Assembly: GCA_025354075.1 (NCBI GenBank)
Contig: JANXNO010000187.1
Location: 1-14,415, forward strand
Source: Burkholderiales bacterium
Lineage (GTDB): Bacteria; Pseudomonadota; Gammaproteobacteria; Burkholderiales; Casimicrobiaceae
DNA length: 14,415 nucleotides
Direction: 5' to 3'
Shown here piece by piece: positions 8,147 through 14,337 of this stretch (its first letter is position 1; each line of letters starts with the position of its first letter). Under the pieces are notes generated by a model. It had not been told where the DNA came from, did no database searches, and saw only the letters and a program-made list of their open reading frames with translations. Both the position numbers and the translations under genes were made by a program.

Positions 8147-8159
8147 CCTCATTCTGAGG
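8147..8159. promoter_or_regulatory. Small dyad upstream of the MFS gene, candidate operator
   Basis: CCTCA (8147-8151), TTC, TGAGG (8155-8159) is a perfect 5-bp inverted repeat 86 bases upstream of the MFS start. It could be an operator or leader hairpin. The short length makes chance occurrence likely. Confidence 0.25.
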
Positions 8160-8172
8160 GCAACTTGCGGCA

Positions 8173-8292
8173 ACAGCTTTTTAATTAAACGACCATTAAA
8201 CCAAGGCTCGCTAGTACTTATGGATGGATATCGACTATTAGGCAAAATCAGCTTTACGCCCATATTTAACAACGCTTTCAGGTAAAAGCTGT
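8173..8292. promoter_or_regulatory. AT-rich intergenic region with three AAAGCTG/CAGCTTT motifs
   Basis: The motif occurs as CAGCTTT at 8174-8180 and 8249-8255 and inverted as AAAGCTG at 8285-8291. The outer pair extends to a 9-bp inverted repeat ACAGCTTTT / AAAAGCTGT (8173-8181 and 8284-8292). A 10-bp palindrome TTTAATTAAA lies at 8180-8189. The region is much more AT-rich than the flanking genes and lies between the response regulator and the MFS gene. It could be a regulator-binding and promoter region for the transporter (inference). Confidence 0.35.
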
Positions 8293-8297
8293 TTACC
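8281..8297 (-). terminator. Hairpin downstream of the response regulator
   Basis: GGTAAA (8281-8286) and TTTACC (8292-8297) form a 6-bp stem with a 5-base loop, starting 2 bases past the regulator's TAG. The location fits an end of transcription for the phosphorelay operon. There is no following T-run, so it is a weak candidate. Confidence 0.35.
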
Positions 8298-8299
8298 CG

Positions 8300-8932
8300 C
8301 TAACCCGCTGCGGAGACCAGGTTGTTCTGCACCGCATAGCGCACCAAATCGACGACTGATCGCGCGCCGAGGCGCTTTTGCACGGTGACTTTGTGGGTAC
8401 TGACGGTCTTTACACTGAGATGCAAATCTTTGGCGATATCGGTGACCGATTCGCCGCGCACCAGTCGCACAAAAATATCGTATTGGCGAAGCGACAGCAG
8501 CGTGTGGGGCGCGCCCGCAGCGCTGGCAGAACGCTTTTGGACGGGCCGCTCCATCACTTGATGAATAGTCGCCAGGATTTCTGTGGGGCGCGCGTCCTTA
8601 GCCAGGTACGCCGACGCTCCGAGCGCAATGGAGCGATCTTTGTGCGACACCGGGTCGTAAGCCGAAAAAACGACGATGCGCAGGTCAGGCGACTCGTCCC
8701 GTATCTGGCGCAGCAGCGAAAGGCCAGCGCGTCCTGGCATCGCGAGATCAAGCACCAGAACGTCGATACCACCTTTGCGGATAAGCTCAACGTCCTGTTG
8801 CCCGTCTTCTGCCTCGCCAATCAGCCGGATACCGGGATCCGCGGACAAAATCCCGCAAACGCCTGCTCGCACAATAGGATGATCGTCCGCCACGGCGACC
8901 CGTACAGCGCGGGAGTCAAAAAGCACATTCAT
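8300..8932 (-). CDS. NarL/FixJ-family two-component response regulator
   Basis: 210 residues with an N-terminal receiver domain and a C-terminal LuxR-type helix-turn-helix. The receiver has the acidic pair D16-D17, phospho-acceptor D62 in VLDLAMPG, S90 at the switch position and K112 in AYLAKDA. The DNA-binding part (about 144-205) reads LSLRQYDIFVRLVRGESVTDIAKDLHLS...TVSTHKVTVQKRLGA, a typical GerE/LuxR fold. On phosphorylation it should dimerise and bind DNA as a cytoplasmic transcription factor (established for the family). The ATG at 8932 has a GGAAG ribosome binding site 4 bases upstream. It follows the hybrid kinase by 108 bases on the same strand, so that kinase and its HPt domain are the natural phosphodonor (inference). 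Possible targets are its own operon and the downstream MFS gene. Confidence 0.93.
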   Translation of the reverse strand: MNVLFDSRAVRVAVADDHPIVRAGVCGILSADPGIRLIGEAEDGQQDVELIRKGGIDVLVLDLAMPGRAGLSLLRQIRDESPDLRIVVFSAYDPVSHKDRSIALGASAYLAKDARPTEILATIHQVMERPVQKRSASAAGAPHTLLSLRQYDIFVRLVRGESVTDIAKDLHLSVKTVSTHKVTVQKRLGARSVVDLVRYAVQNNLVSAAG

Positions 8933-9040
8933 ATATCTTCCGATTGTCTCGCAGCGGCACCGATTTATCCGCTAAAAAGCGCCATTGGGCTTGATTCTCA
9001 GAACTATCTGTCGCCGATTTCATGCAAAACCCAGTGTCGC

Positions 9041-10621
9041 TTACGATGCTACGCCGCCTTCGGTCGGCACGTTGCGCGACAGCCACGATGTCAGCTCAGC
9101 AGCCGTCGCAGCGGCGATTGCATTGATGCTCGCCACAGCCGTGTCATTCGGCTGCTCGGAAACCTGACGCGCGACCCCAGCGAGCGCGATGGCACCCACC
9201 GCCAACGAGGCGCCCGCCATACCGTGTGCTGCCGCTTGCGTTTCTGTGCGCGCTCCTGCGGCCCAATGGTCTTGAATCTGCGCCACGTGCGCGGGCAGAC
9301 CTGCAACGAAGCGCTCCACCAAGCGGTGCAAAAACGGTTGTGGCGCGCGTTTTTCGAGCACCGCCAGCGAATTGAGCGTGATTTCGTCGAGCAGCTCGCT
9401 CGGGGTCAACGGCTCGGGTGCGCGGGAAATGAGCTCACTGACTGCACCACGCAATGCGGTGTCAATGCTGAACACCGTGGCGGGCTTGGTCAAAAAGCCA
9501 CGCATGCCGGCAGCCGCACAAAGCGCCCGATCAGCGTCGCTGACACTCGCGGTCAGTGCAATGATCGTGGGATGAGCAACGCGTTGCGTGTTTTCAAGCA
9601 GGATGCGACGCGTCGCCTCAATACCTCCGATGCGGGGCAAATTGAGATCCATTAAAACCACCTCAAATCGTTGCTCCCGGCAGGCCTGGATCGCCGCCTC
9701 ACCATCCGCCACAGCGAGCACGCGATGACCCAACTGTTCGAGCATGATGCTCAGCAGCTCTCGGTTGACGTCGTTGTCCTCTACGACCATAACGTGTAGC
9801 GAGCGCATCGCCAGAGGTTGCACTGACGCGGTCGCCAGCGGCGCAGTGGCTGACGGCAGCGGCGTTTGCGCCATGATCGAAAAAGTCGTTTGTGTTCCCT
9901 TGCCCGGCTCGCTCGCCATTGCGATTTCTCCGCCGAGCGCACGCACCAGCATCGAACAAATCACCAACCCCAGTCCACTTCCCACCGGTGGCTCGCCGCT
10001 CTTGGATCCGCCTTGCTGGAACGGTTGAAACAGTCGCTGCTGCGTGCTGATGTCGATACCAGACCCCGTGTCGGTAACGCTGAAATTCAAGCGCAGCGGA
10101 TCGCCCGCGCGCTCCGCCGGATCGGCTCGAACCTGCACGCGCACCTCGCCGCTGGCCGTAAACTTCAGCGCGTTACCCACCAGATTAATCAACACTTGGC
10201 GCAGCATGCCCTGGTCAGTGTGGAGGACGGTCGGCACGCTGCAATCTATGTCCACCACGAGCGCCACCGCCGGCCGCGGCAGTGCCGCGCGCGAAACGCG
10301 TAACGCCTCATCAACGCATTCGGTGAGTACGAACGAATGCAGCGTCGGGGTGACCACGCCTGACTCCAATCGTGAATATGAAAGCACGCCATCAATCAGC
10401 GTCAGCAACGATTTACTCGCCGCGTCGAGGGTTTCAATTTCGTCGGCACGCTCACCGGGGCGACCGCGCGCAGACAACAAATGACTGGCACCCACCACAG
10501 CCTGCAACGGTGTGCGCAGTTCATGACTAAGGATGGCGAGGAATCTCGCTTTGTCTTCTGCCGCCTTTTGCGCAGCCTGCGAAGCTTGTCGCAGTTCACG
10601 TTCAAGGCGCTCCCGTCTCAA
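9041..10621 (-). CDS. Hybrid histidine kinase catalytic half: HisKA-HATPase-REC-HPt
   Basis: 526 residues. A short coiled coil (1-25) leads into HisKA with H33 in FLAILSHELRTPLQ. HATPase_c follows with N-box N150 (LINLVGNALKF), G1 D184-TGSG and G2 GSGLGL (214-219). A receiver domain (about 275-392) has E281-D282, D325 in VVLMDLNLPR, T357 and K379. A C-terminal HPt domain has H466 in AHGMAGASLAVGA. This is a complete phosphorelay, H33 -> D325 -> H466, but the usual HPt Lys after the His (HxLKG) is Ala469. The protein has no sensor or membrane segment of its own; both are in the preceding gene. The only start before the H-box is TTG at 10621. It overlaps the previous stop as TTGA and has GGAGG 4 bases upstream. 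It is either a translationally coupled kinase subunit or the 3' part of one gene broken by a one-base change. Confidence 0.85.
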   Translation of the reverse strand: MRRERLERELRQASQAAQKAAEDKARFLAILSHELRTPLQAVVGASHLLSARGRPGERADEIETLDAASKSLLTLIDGVLSYSRLESGVVTPTLHSFVLTECVDEALRVSRAALPRPAVALVVDIDCSVPTVLHTDQGMLRQVLINLVGNALKFTASGEVRVQVRADPAERAGDPLRLNFSVTDTGSGIDISTQQRLFQPFQQGGSKSGEPPVGSGLGLVICSMLVRALGGEIAMASEPGKGTQTTFSIMAQTPLPSATAPLATASVQPLAMRSLHVMVVEDNDVNRELLSIMLEQLGHRVLAVADGEAAIQACREQRFEVVLMDLNLPRIGGIEATRRILLENTQRVAHPTIIALTASVSDADRALCAAAGMRGFLTKPATVFSIDTALRGAVSELISRAPEPLTPSELLDEITLNSLAVLEKRAPQPFLHRLVERFVAGLPAHVAQIQDHWAAGARTETQAAAHGMAGASLAVGAIALAGVARQVSEQPNDTAVASINAIAAATAAELTSWLSRNVPTEGGVAS

Positions 10622-10630
10622 ATCTCCTCC
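10618..10630 (-). promoter_or_regulatory. Ribosome binding site and TTGA stop/start overlap inside the split kinase
   Basis: On the minus strand the sequence reads GGAGGAGATTTGA. GGAGG is a near-perfect Shine-Dalgarno match 4 bases before TTG, and the same TTGA contains the TGA stop of the sensor frame. This would allow reinitiation of the kinase half. The GGAGGAG also encodes ordinary codons of the sensor (E-E), so coincidence is possible. Confidence 0.5.
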
Positions 10631-12030
10631 GTCAGAGTCAGATTTTGTTCGCCCAACTGAGTCGTTCGTCGCTCCGCACGCTCTTCCAGTGTTGTGTTGA
10701 GCATCGCAAACTGGTCGTTCTGACTACGGATCGTCTCCACCGACTGGGTGAGCCTCGCCACCATTTCACCGAACGCCTGCGCGAGCACGCCCGTCTCAGC
10801 GAGCGACGTGACCGGCATGCGCGTGGGCAATTGATCAGCGGATATATGCCGTGTCACCGCCACCAGCTCGTCAACGTCGCGTGTCACCCGGCGCAACACC
10901 CATAAGCCCAGCACCAGCGCAGCGGCAAGCGCCGCGAGAATCACAAAGAACATACTGACGGCGCTTTTGACTACCGGGGCGGTAAAGTCACTGCGCGGCA
11001 CGGCCACCACAATATCCCAATCGATTCCATCCACGCCCCCCACTCTACGCGAGGCGACGTCAACCTGCTCGCCCGTTGAGGTGATCATCGCGATATTTGG
11101 CGAACTATTCGCGATGCGCCCTTGGCTGCGCCACCACTGCGCGGCCGCGCGAACCAGCTCTGAGGGACTATCCCGCGCAGCGACCCGTTTCTGAACGCCC
11201 GCCTCAGTACGAAACGGCTCATCCGGCGTCGAACTGGCAACCAGCAGGCCATCGCGATCCACAATAAAAGCGACGCCGTTGGCGCTCACGGCAACGCCTT
11301 TCATGAACGTGCTGAGCTCAGCAAGCTCGACATCGGCCGCGAGGACGCCAAACAGGGAGCCAGTGGCTGTAGTCACCGGCTGTGCCGCTGTCGTCACCAG
11401 TGCACCTGATGCAAACGAGACATAGCCGGGTGTCCATGTCAACCGCTGCGCCGACTTGGCCTGCACGTACCACGGTCGATCACGGGCATCATAAACACGG
11501 GTCTCGGTCTCAAGCAAACGGGTACGGTCACCTGGCGTGCGTGATGCATAGATCTTGCGCGGCACCCCACCGCCGTGCTGCAGACGAACAGTCGCCGCAG
11601 CGCGAGCGCCAGGCCGCACGCGATCAACCCCTACAAAACTGCCGTCCGCACGGCCAAAAAACAGGTAAGCCGTCGTGCGCGTCGCTGCCGTCAATTCGAA
11701 CAATTTTCGCTCCAGACGCTCGCTGTCTGCAAACAGCTCAACGGACGCATTCTGGCTGTCCTCAACGTTGGGAAACGTGGCCCGCATAGTGACGGCAGCT
11801 TCTTCGAGCTGATGCACCGCAGCTTGGCCGACCCGCGCGGAAATGTCGTCCATCAGCTGGCGCGAAAGCACGTCGACTGCTTTTAAGCCCGCATACAGCG
11901 ACGAGCCCGCGATAATCACGGCCGGCACCACAATCAACAGCACAAATGGCACGGTCAGCAACGTCCGCAAGCGAAGCGTGCGGGGCGCCATAACAGCAGT
12001 AGGGGACGTCGGCAGGGAGGTGTCGCTCAT
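10618..12030 (-). CDS. Cache/HAMP membrane sensor, input half of a split hybrid kinase
   Basis: 470 residues. A first membrane helix at about 24-46 is followed by a large periplasmic region (about 47-354) of double-Cache type, recognisable by YDARDRPWYVQA (180-191) and a second module with VAFIVDRDGLLVASS (253-267). A second helix is at about 356-379, a HAMP linker at about 380-433, and a coiled coil runs to the end (LNTTLEERAERRTTQL...LTLTEEI). Cache domains bind small extracellular ligands such as amino acids or carboxylates (family knowledge). The protein stops exactly where a HisKA domain is normally reached, and the next gene begins with the continuation of that helix in the -1 frame. 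Start is ATG 12030, with no strong ribosome binding site; Met14 is an alternative. Alone it would have no output domain, so it must signal through the kinase half. Confidence 0.88.
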   Translation of the reverse strand: MSDTSLPTSPTAVMAPRTLRLRTLLTVPFVLLIVVPAVIIAGSSLYAGLKAVDVLSRQLMDDISARVGQAAVHQLEEAAVTMRATFPNVEDSQNASVELFADSERLERKLFELTAATRTTAYLFFGRADGSFVGVDRVRPGARAAATVRLQHGGGVPRKIYASRTPGDRTRLLETETRVYDARDRPWYVQAKSAQRLTWTPGYVSFASGALVTTAAQPVTTATGSLFGVLAADVELAELSTFMKGVAVSANGVAFIVDRDGLLVASSTPDEPFRTEAGVQKRVAARDSPSELVRAAAQWWRSQGRIANSSPNIAMITSTGEQVDVASRRVGGVDGIDWDIVVAVPRSDFTAPVVKSAVSMFFVILAALAAALVLGLWVLRRVTRDVDELVAVTRHISADQLPTRMPVTSLAETGVLAQAFGEMVARLTQSVETIRSQNDQFAMLNTTLEERAERRTTQLGEQNLTLTEEI

Positions 12031-12054
12031 GCGAGAGAGAGGCTGGTGTAGCCA

Positions 12055-12067
12055 ATGGTTTTACCAT
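12055..12067 (-). promoter_or_regulatory. Small dyad just upstream of the sensor gene
   Basis: ATGGT (12055-12059), TTT, ACCAT (12063-12067) is a 5-bp inverted repeat starting 24 bases before the sensor ATG. It could be an operator or leader hairpin of the phosphorelay operon. A TTGACA hexamer at 12131-12126 lies further upstream but has no convincing -10 partner. Confidence 0.25.
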
Positions 12068-12087
12068 CCCACGCGTTCGGGCTGCGT

Positions 12088-12102
12088 CGGGCGCTACGCC
12101 CG
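12088..12102. other. GC-rich hairpin between dnaJ and the sensor gene
   Basis: CGGGCG (12088-12093), CTA, CGCCCG (12097-12102) is a perfect 6-bp stem. It lies in the 195-base gap that serves as the dnaJ 3' region and the sensor-operon leader. The run of A on its plus-strand side (12105-12109) puts T residues before, not after, the stem for minus-strand transcripts, so it is not a normal terminator for dnaJ. Confidence 0.3.
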
Positions 12103-12181
12103 CGCAAAAACCGGTTACGCCACACTGTCAACTCAGCGCCACTGAATTTCTGCAGGCAATCGCCGCGTGCGTTCAAGCCAT

Positions 12182-12202
12182 GCTGACACGTCCGGCGTCA
12201 GC
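12182..12202 (-). terminator. Possible dnaJ 3' hairpin
   Basis: GCTGAC (12182-12187) and GTCAGC (12197-12202) pair around a 9-base loop, beginning 23 bases beyond the dnaJ stop. There is no T-run, so only a weak terminator or RNA-end structure is suggested. Confidence 0.25.
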
Positions 12203-12225
12203 TGGCACCGGGCAGAAGCGTTCCG

Positions 12226-13353
12226 CTAGCTTTCGAAAAAATCCTTCAACTTGTCGAAGAATCCCTTTTGTTTCGGGCTTTGCTTCGCCGCGTGTTTCTC
12301 ACGGATTTCTTCGAATTCGCGCAGCAGCTCTTTCTGACGTGAATTCAGATTGACCGGCGTTTCGATCTGAACGTGGCAGAACAAATCTCCGGTTACGCTG
12401 CCGCGCACGGGCCTGATCCCTTTGTTTTTAAGGCGGAACACCTGTCCGGACTGGGTCTCGGATGGAATCTTGAGCAGCGCCTTGCCTTCCAGTGTCGGGA
12501 TTTCCAGCTCACCGCCTAGTGCCGCCGTTGAAAACGAGATCGGCATTTCGCAATGCAGGTCAGCTGCGTCGCGCTGGAAAACAGCATGCGGCTTAAGCTG
12601 CACGACGACGTACAAATCGCCCGCCGGGCCGCCATTGGTACCTGCTTCACCTTCGCCCGCCAAACGAATCCGGTCATCGGTATCCACGCCCGGCGGTATC
12701 TTGACTTCCAGCGTTTTCGATTTTTTGTTGACGCCCGCACCGTTGCAAGCCTTGCAAGGGTGTTTGACGATCTTGCCTGCGCCGCGACATTGCGGACAGG
12801 TTTGCTGTACCGAGAAAAAACCCTGCGACACGCGCACCGCGCCCGCGCCCTTGCAGGTCGGGCAGGTTTCAGGATCGTGCCCTTTTTCAGCGCCCGTGCC
12901 GTGGCAAACCTCGCAGGTTTCCGTGGTCGGGATGCGCAGCTTGGTGGTGGAGCCGCGCGCGGCTTCCTCTAGCGTGATTTCAAGGTTATAGCGCAGATCG
13001 GAGCCCCGGAATGGCGAATCGGCACGCTGCTGCCGCCCTCGCCCACCGCCGAAAATTTCGCCGAAGATATCGCCAAACGCGTCGCCAAAGTTGCCACCTG
13101 CGAAACCGCCCGCGCCCGCTGCTTGCGGATCGACGCCAGCATGGCCATGCTGGTCGTAGGCCGCGCGCTTTTTGGGGTCGGAAAGGATTTCATAGGCGGC
13201 GTTGGCCTCCTTAAAATTTTCTTCGGACGATTTGTCTCCCGGATTACGATCCGGGTGATATTTCATCGCCAGCTTGCGATAAGCCTTCTTGATCTCGTCC
13301 TCAGACGCGGATTTTTCTACCCCGAGGACACCGTAAAGTTCTTTTTTTGCCAT
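12226..13353 (-). CDS. dnaJ: Molecular chaperone DnaJ (Hsp40)
   Basis: 375-residue type I J-protein, the usual length for bacterial DnaJ. The J domain (1-70) has YHPDRNPGD with HPD at 33-35. A Gly/Phe-rich linker (about 80-105) includes [15 protein letters not shown]. Four CxxCxGxG zinc repeats start at C147, C164, C186 and C200. The C-terminal substrate domains end in [15 protein letters not shown]. It delivers unfolded clients to DnaK and stimulates its ATPase (established). I chose ATG 13353 ([11 protein letters not shown]), which matches the family N terminus; an in-frame ATG at 13398 would add 15 residues of unlikely sequence. The start has little ribosome-binding-site signal. Helix I reads ELYGVLGV where DYYEVLGV is usual, a mild change. 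No dnaK or grpE flanks it in the window. A sigma32-like promoter lies about 75 bases upstream. Confidence 0.97.
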   Translation of the reverse strand: MAKKELYGVLGVEKSASEDEIKKAYRKLAMKYHPDRNPGDKSSEENFKEANAAYEILSDPKKRAAYDQHGHAGVDPQAAGAGGFAGGNFGDAFGDIFGEIFGGGRGRQQRADSPFRGSDLRYNLEITLEEAARGSTTKLRIPTTETCEVCHGTGAEKGHDPETCPTCKGAGAVRVSQGFFSVQQTCPQCRGAGKIVKHPCKACNGAGVNKKSKTLEVKIPPGVDTDDRIRLAGEGEAGTNGGPAGDLYVVVQLKPHAVFQRDAADLHCEMPISFSTAALGGELEIPTLEGKALLKIPSETQSGQVFRLKNKGIRPVRGSVTGDLFCHVQIETPVNLNSRQKELLREFEEIREKHAAKQSPKQKGFFDKLKDFFES

Positions 13354-13426
13354 GCTTGTGCTGTGTGGCCCGCACGAATTCCTTCGCGAGGGCTCCATAC
13401 CTAATTAACCATTGAGTTAGCGGGGG

Positions 13427-13454
13427 ATTTGGGCGCGATTCCGCCGTTTTCAAG
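13427..13454 (-). promoter_or_regulatory. Sigma32 (heat-shock) promoter for dnaJ
   Basis: On the minus strand an exact -35 CTTGAAA (13454-13448) is followed, after 13 bases, by GCCCAAAT (13434-13427). The latter matches the sigma32 -10 consensus CCCCATnT at all but two of the defined positions. The spacing falls in the normal 11-16 range. A start near 13420 would give a leader of about 65 bases before the dnaJ ATG. Confidence 0.7.
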
Positions 13455-13491
13455 TCGGCTATTTTGTCAGCTTGGGCCGCTCTGCCGGAGT

Positions 13492-13542
13492 GGTTTCACC
13501 CCGACCCACCTTGACTGGCGCGCAACCGGTCGGGGTGGAACC
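13492..13542 (-). terminator. Long imperfect inverted repeat after the P-loop kinase gene
   Basis: GGTTTCACCCCGACC (13492-13506) and GGTCGGGGTGGAACC (13528-13542) are reverse complements except at one position, around a 21-base spacer. The right arm also makes its own small hairpin, GGGGT-GGA-ACCCC (13532-13544). It begins 4 bases beyond the kinase-like gene's stop and lies upstream of the dnaJ promoter. This fits a transcription-end structure or a REP-like element, although no T-run follows. Confidence 0.5.
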
Positions 13543-13546
13543 CCAG

Positions 13547-14029
13547 CTACACGGTATCCGCTGCGCGAAATTGAAAGCTCACCCCATCAAACTCGGCTGG
13601 CAACCGCTCCCAACGCGACCGCATCGACGTGATCACCGATTCAGCGAGTCCATGAACATGGGGCCACGCCCCTTGGCATTCAACAAAGCACATTGAACGG
13701 CCTGCAAGCCGCGCGGCACCAACAACCGCAGCCATTTCCCAAAGGCGCACATGCGTATTTGCCACCACCACATGCCTGCCCGCCTGCAGCGCGGCCAACG
13801 TGTCGCGCGCAACTACTGCATGCGCATCAGCCACACGCGATGCGTCGAATCGATAGGCGCCGTTTTTTACGAAATGTTGATCAGCTTCAAGATGCACAAA
13901 GCCATGGTGTGCAGCCAGGAGCGCCGCCAGCGTGCTCTTGCCACTGCCCGGAATTCCGCGCAACACCACGCAATCGAACGCTGCAAACCGCTCAATTTTT
14001 GAAAGATCGTCGTTGCTATCTGATTTCAT
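13547..14029 (-). CDS. Small P-loop ATPase/kinase of the NEDD4-binding-protein-2-like (AAA_33) group
   Basis: 160 residues. Walker A is LRGIPGSGKSTLA (23-35). Further features are EADQHF (48-53), GAYRFDASRVADAHAV (57-72), VVVANTHVRLWEM (87-99) and CFVEC (114-118). The end is HVHGLAESVITSMRSRWE (124-141). This series (xGxPGSGKST, aDxxF, YxFd...AH, NTxxxxWEM, HG(v/l)pe..i..M..RwE) is that of small bacterial and phage proteins related to polynucleotide kinase and the N4BP2 N-terminal ATPase. Phosphorylation of a nucleic-acid end or nucleotide is possible, but the substrate is unknown. The ATG at 14029 is preceded by GGCGGGATAA, a modest ribosome binding site. It is divergent from the kdp operon (120 bases between starts) and upstream of dnaJ on the same strand, separated by an inverted repeat and the dnaJ promoter. 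Confidence 0.82.
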   Translation of the reverse strand: MKSDSNDDLSKIERFAAFDCVVLRGIPGSGKSTLAALLAAHHGFVHLEADQHFVKNGAYRFDASRVADAHAVVARDTLAALQAGRHVVVANTHVRLWEMAAVVGAARLAGRSMCFVECQGAWPHVHGLAESVITSMRSRWERLPAEFDGVSFQFRAADTV

Positions 14030-14047
14030 TTATCCCGCCGCCACCGC

Positions 14048-14102
14048 TTTCTATACGCAATCTTTACACCCTGCCGCACGCCCTATGCACTGAATTTACA
14101 CC
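14048..14102 (+). promoter_or_regulatory. Candidate KdpE operator region of the kdp operon
   Basis: TTTCTATAC (14048-14056) followed by CTTTACACCCTGCC (14062-14075) resembles the T-rich KdpE site of the E. coli kdpFABC promoter (TTTATA...TTTACA followed by a C-rich run; recalled, not searched). A second TTTACACC at 14095-14102 repeats the one at 14063-14070 at a distance of 32 bases, about three helical turns. KdpE activates kdp at low potassium or osmotic stress (established). Confidence 0.5.
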
Positions 14103-14149
14103 GGGAAACCTACGATTCTCTCCATCGAAAAGTCCCTTGAAAGAAACGT

Positions 14150-14251
14150 ATGGACATTCTCTATGTAGCGCTCATTGTCGCGTTTGCCGCGCTCACGCTG
14201 GGCCTCGTGCGCTTGGGCGAGAGCCTTCGCGACGCCGGAGCACGCAAATGA
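14150..14251 (+). CDS. 33-residue single-pass membrane microprotein ahead of kdpF
   Basis: The frame starts MDILYVALIVAFAALTLG, a single hydrophobic helix (about 3-22), and ends VRLGESLRDAGARK with a basic, probably cytoplasmic tail. Its stop overlaps the kdpF start as ATGA, so it is the first gene of the kdp operon. The leader GAAAGAAACGT gives a weak ribosome binding site. Similar small frames before kdpF are, from memory, present in other genomes but usually unannotated. It could be a small Kdp-associated subunit like KdpF or a leader peptide. No function is established. Confidence 0.6.
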   Translation: MDILYVALIVAFAALTLGLVRLGESLRDAGARK

Positions 14252-14337
14252 TCTGGCTTTATTTTGTGACCTCCATTGTGGTGGCAGGACTGCTGGTTTA
14301 TCTGCTTTACGCACTGTTGCGTCCGGAGGACTTTTAA
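14248..14337 (+). CDS. kdpF: KdpF, small stabilising subunit of the K+-transporting ATPase
   Basis: 29 residues: one membrane helix ending in the characteristic LLVYLLYALLRPEDF (15-29). KdpF stabilises the KdpABC potassium pump in the inner membrane (established). Start ATG overlaps the preceding microprotein stop by four bases (ATGA), with GGAG 8 bases upstream. kdpA begins directly after its stop codon (TAAATG), and the kdpA ribosome binding site lies inside the kdpF 3' end. Length and C-terminal signature are those of the family. Confidence 0.92.
   Translation: MIWLYFVTSIVVAGLLVYLLYALLRPEDF

Noticed and set aside
8970..8981. CGCT-AAAA-AGCG hairpin between kinase and response regulator as a terminator
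   Set aside because: A 4-bp stem is too short to support termination within an apparent operon.
8378..9655. 425-codon open frame on the plus strand, antisense to the response regulator and kinase
   Set aside because: It crosses two well-supported minus-strand genes and their gap. Its translation is rich in Arg, His, Gln and Cys with no recognisable domain, as expected of an antisense shadow in GC-rich DNA.
12100..12131. TTGACA on the minus strand (12131-12126) as promoter of the sensor operon
   Set aside because: The -35 hexamer is perfect, but the sequence 17 bases on (TTTGCG) has only two consensus -10 bases. I could not support a promoter.
13354..13398. N-terminal extension of DnaJ from ATG 13398
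   Set aside because: The 15 extra residues ([15 protein letters not shown]) do not resemble any DnaJ N terminus, while [11 protein letters not shown] from 13353 does.
13693..14337. 214-codon plus-strand frame ending in kdpF
   Set aside because: Only its last 29 codons (kdpF) are real. The upstream part is antisense to the P-loop kinase gene and reads through the kdp promoter in a meaningless frame.
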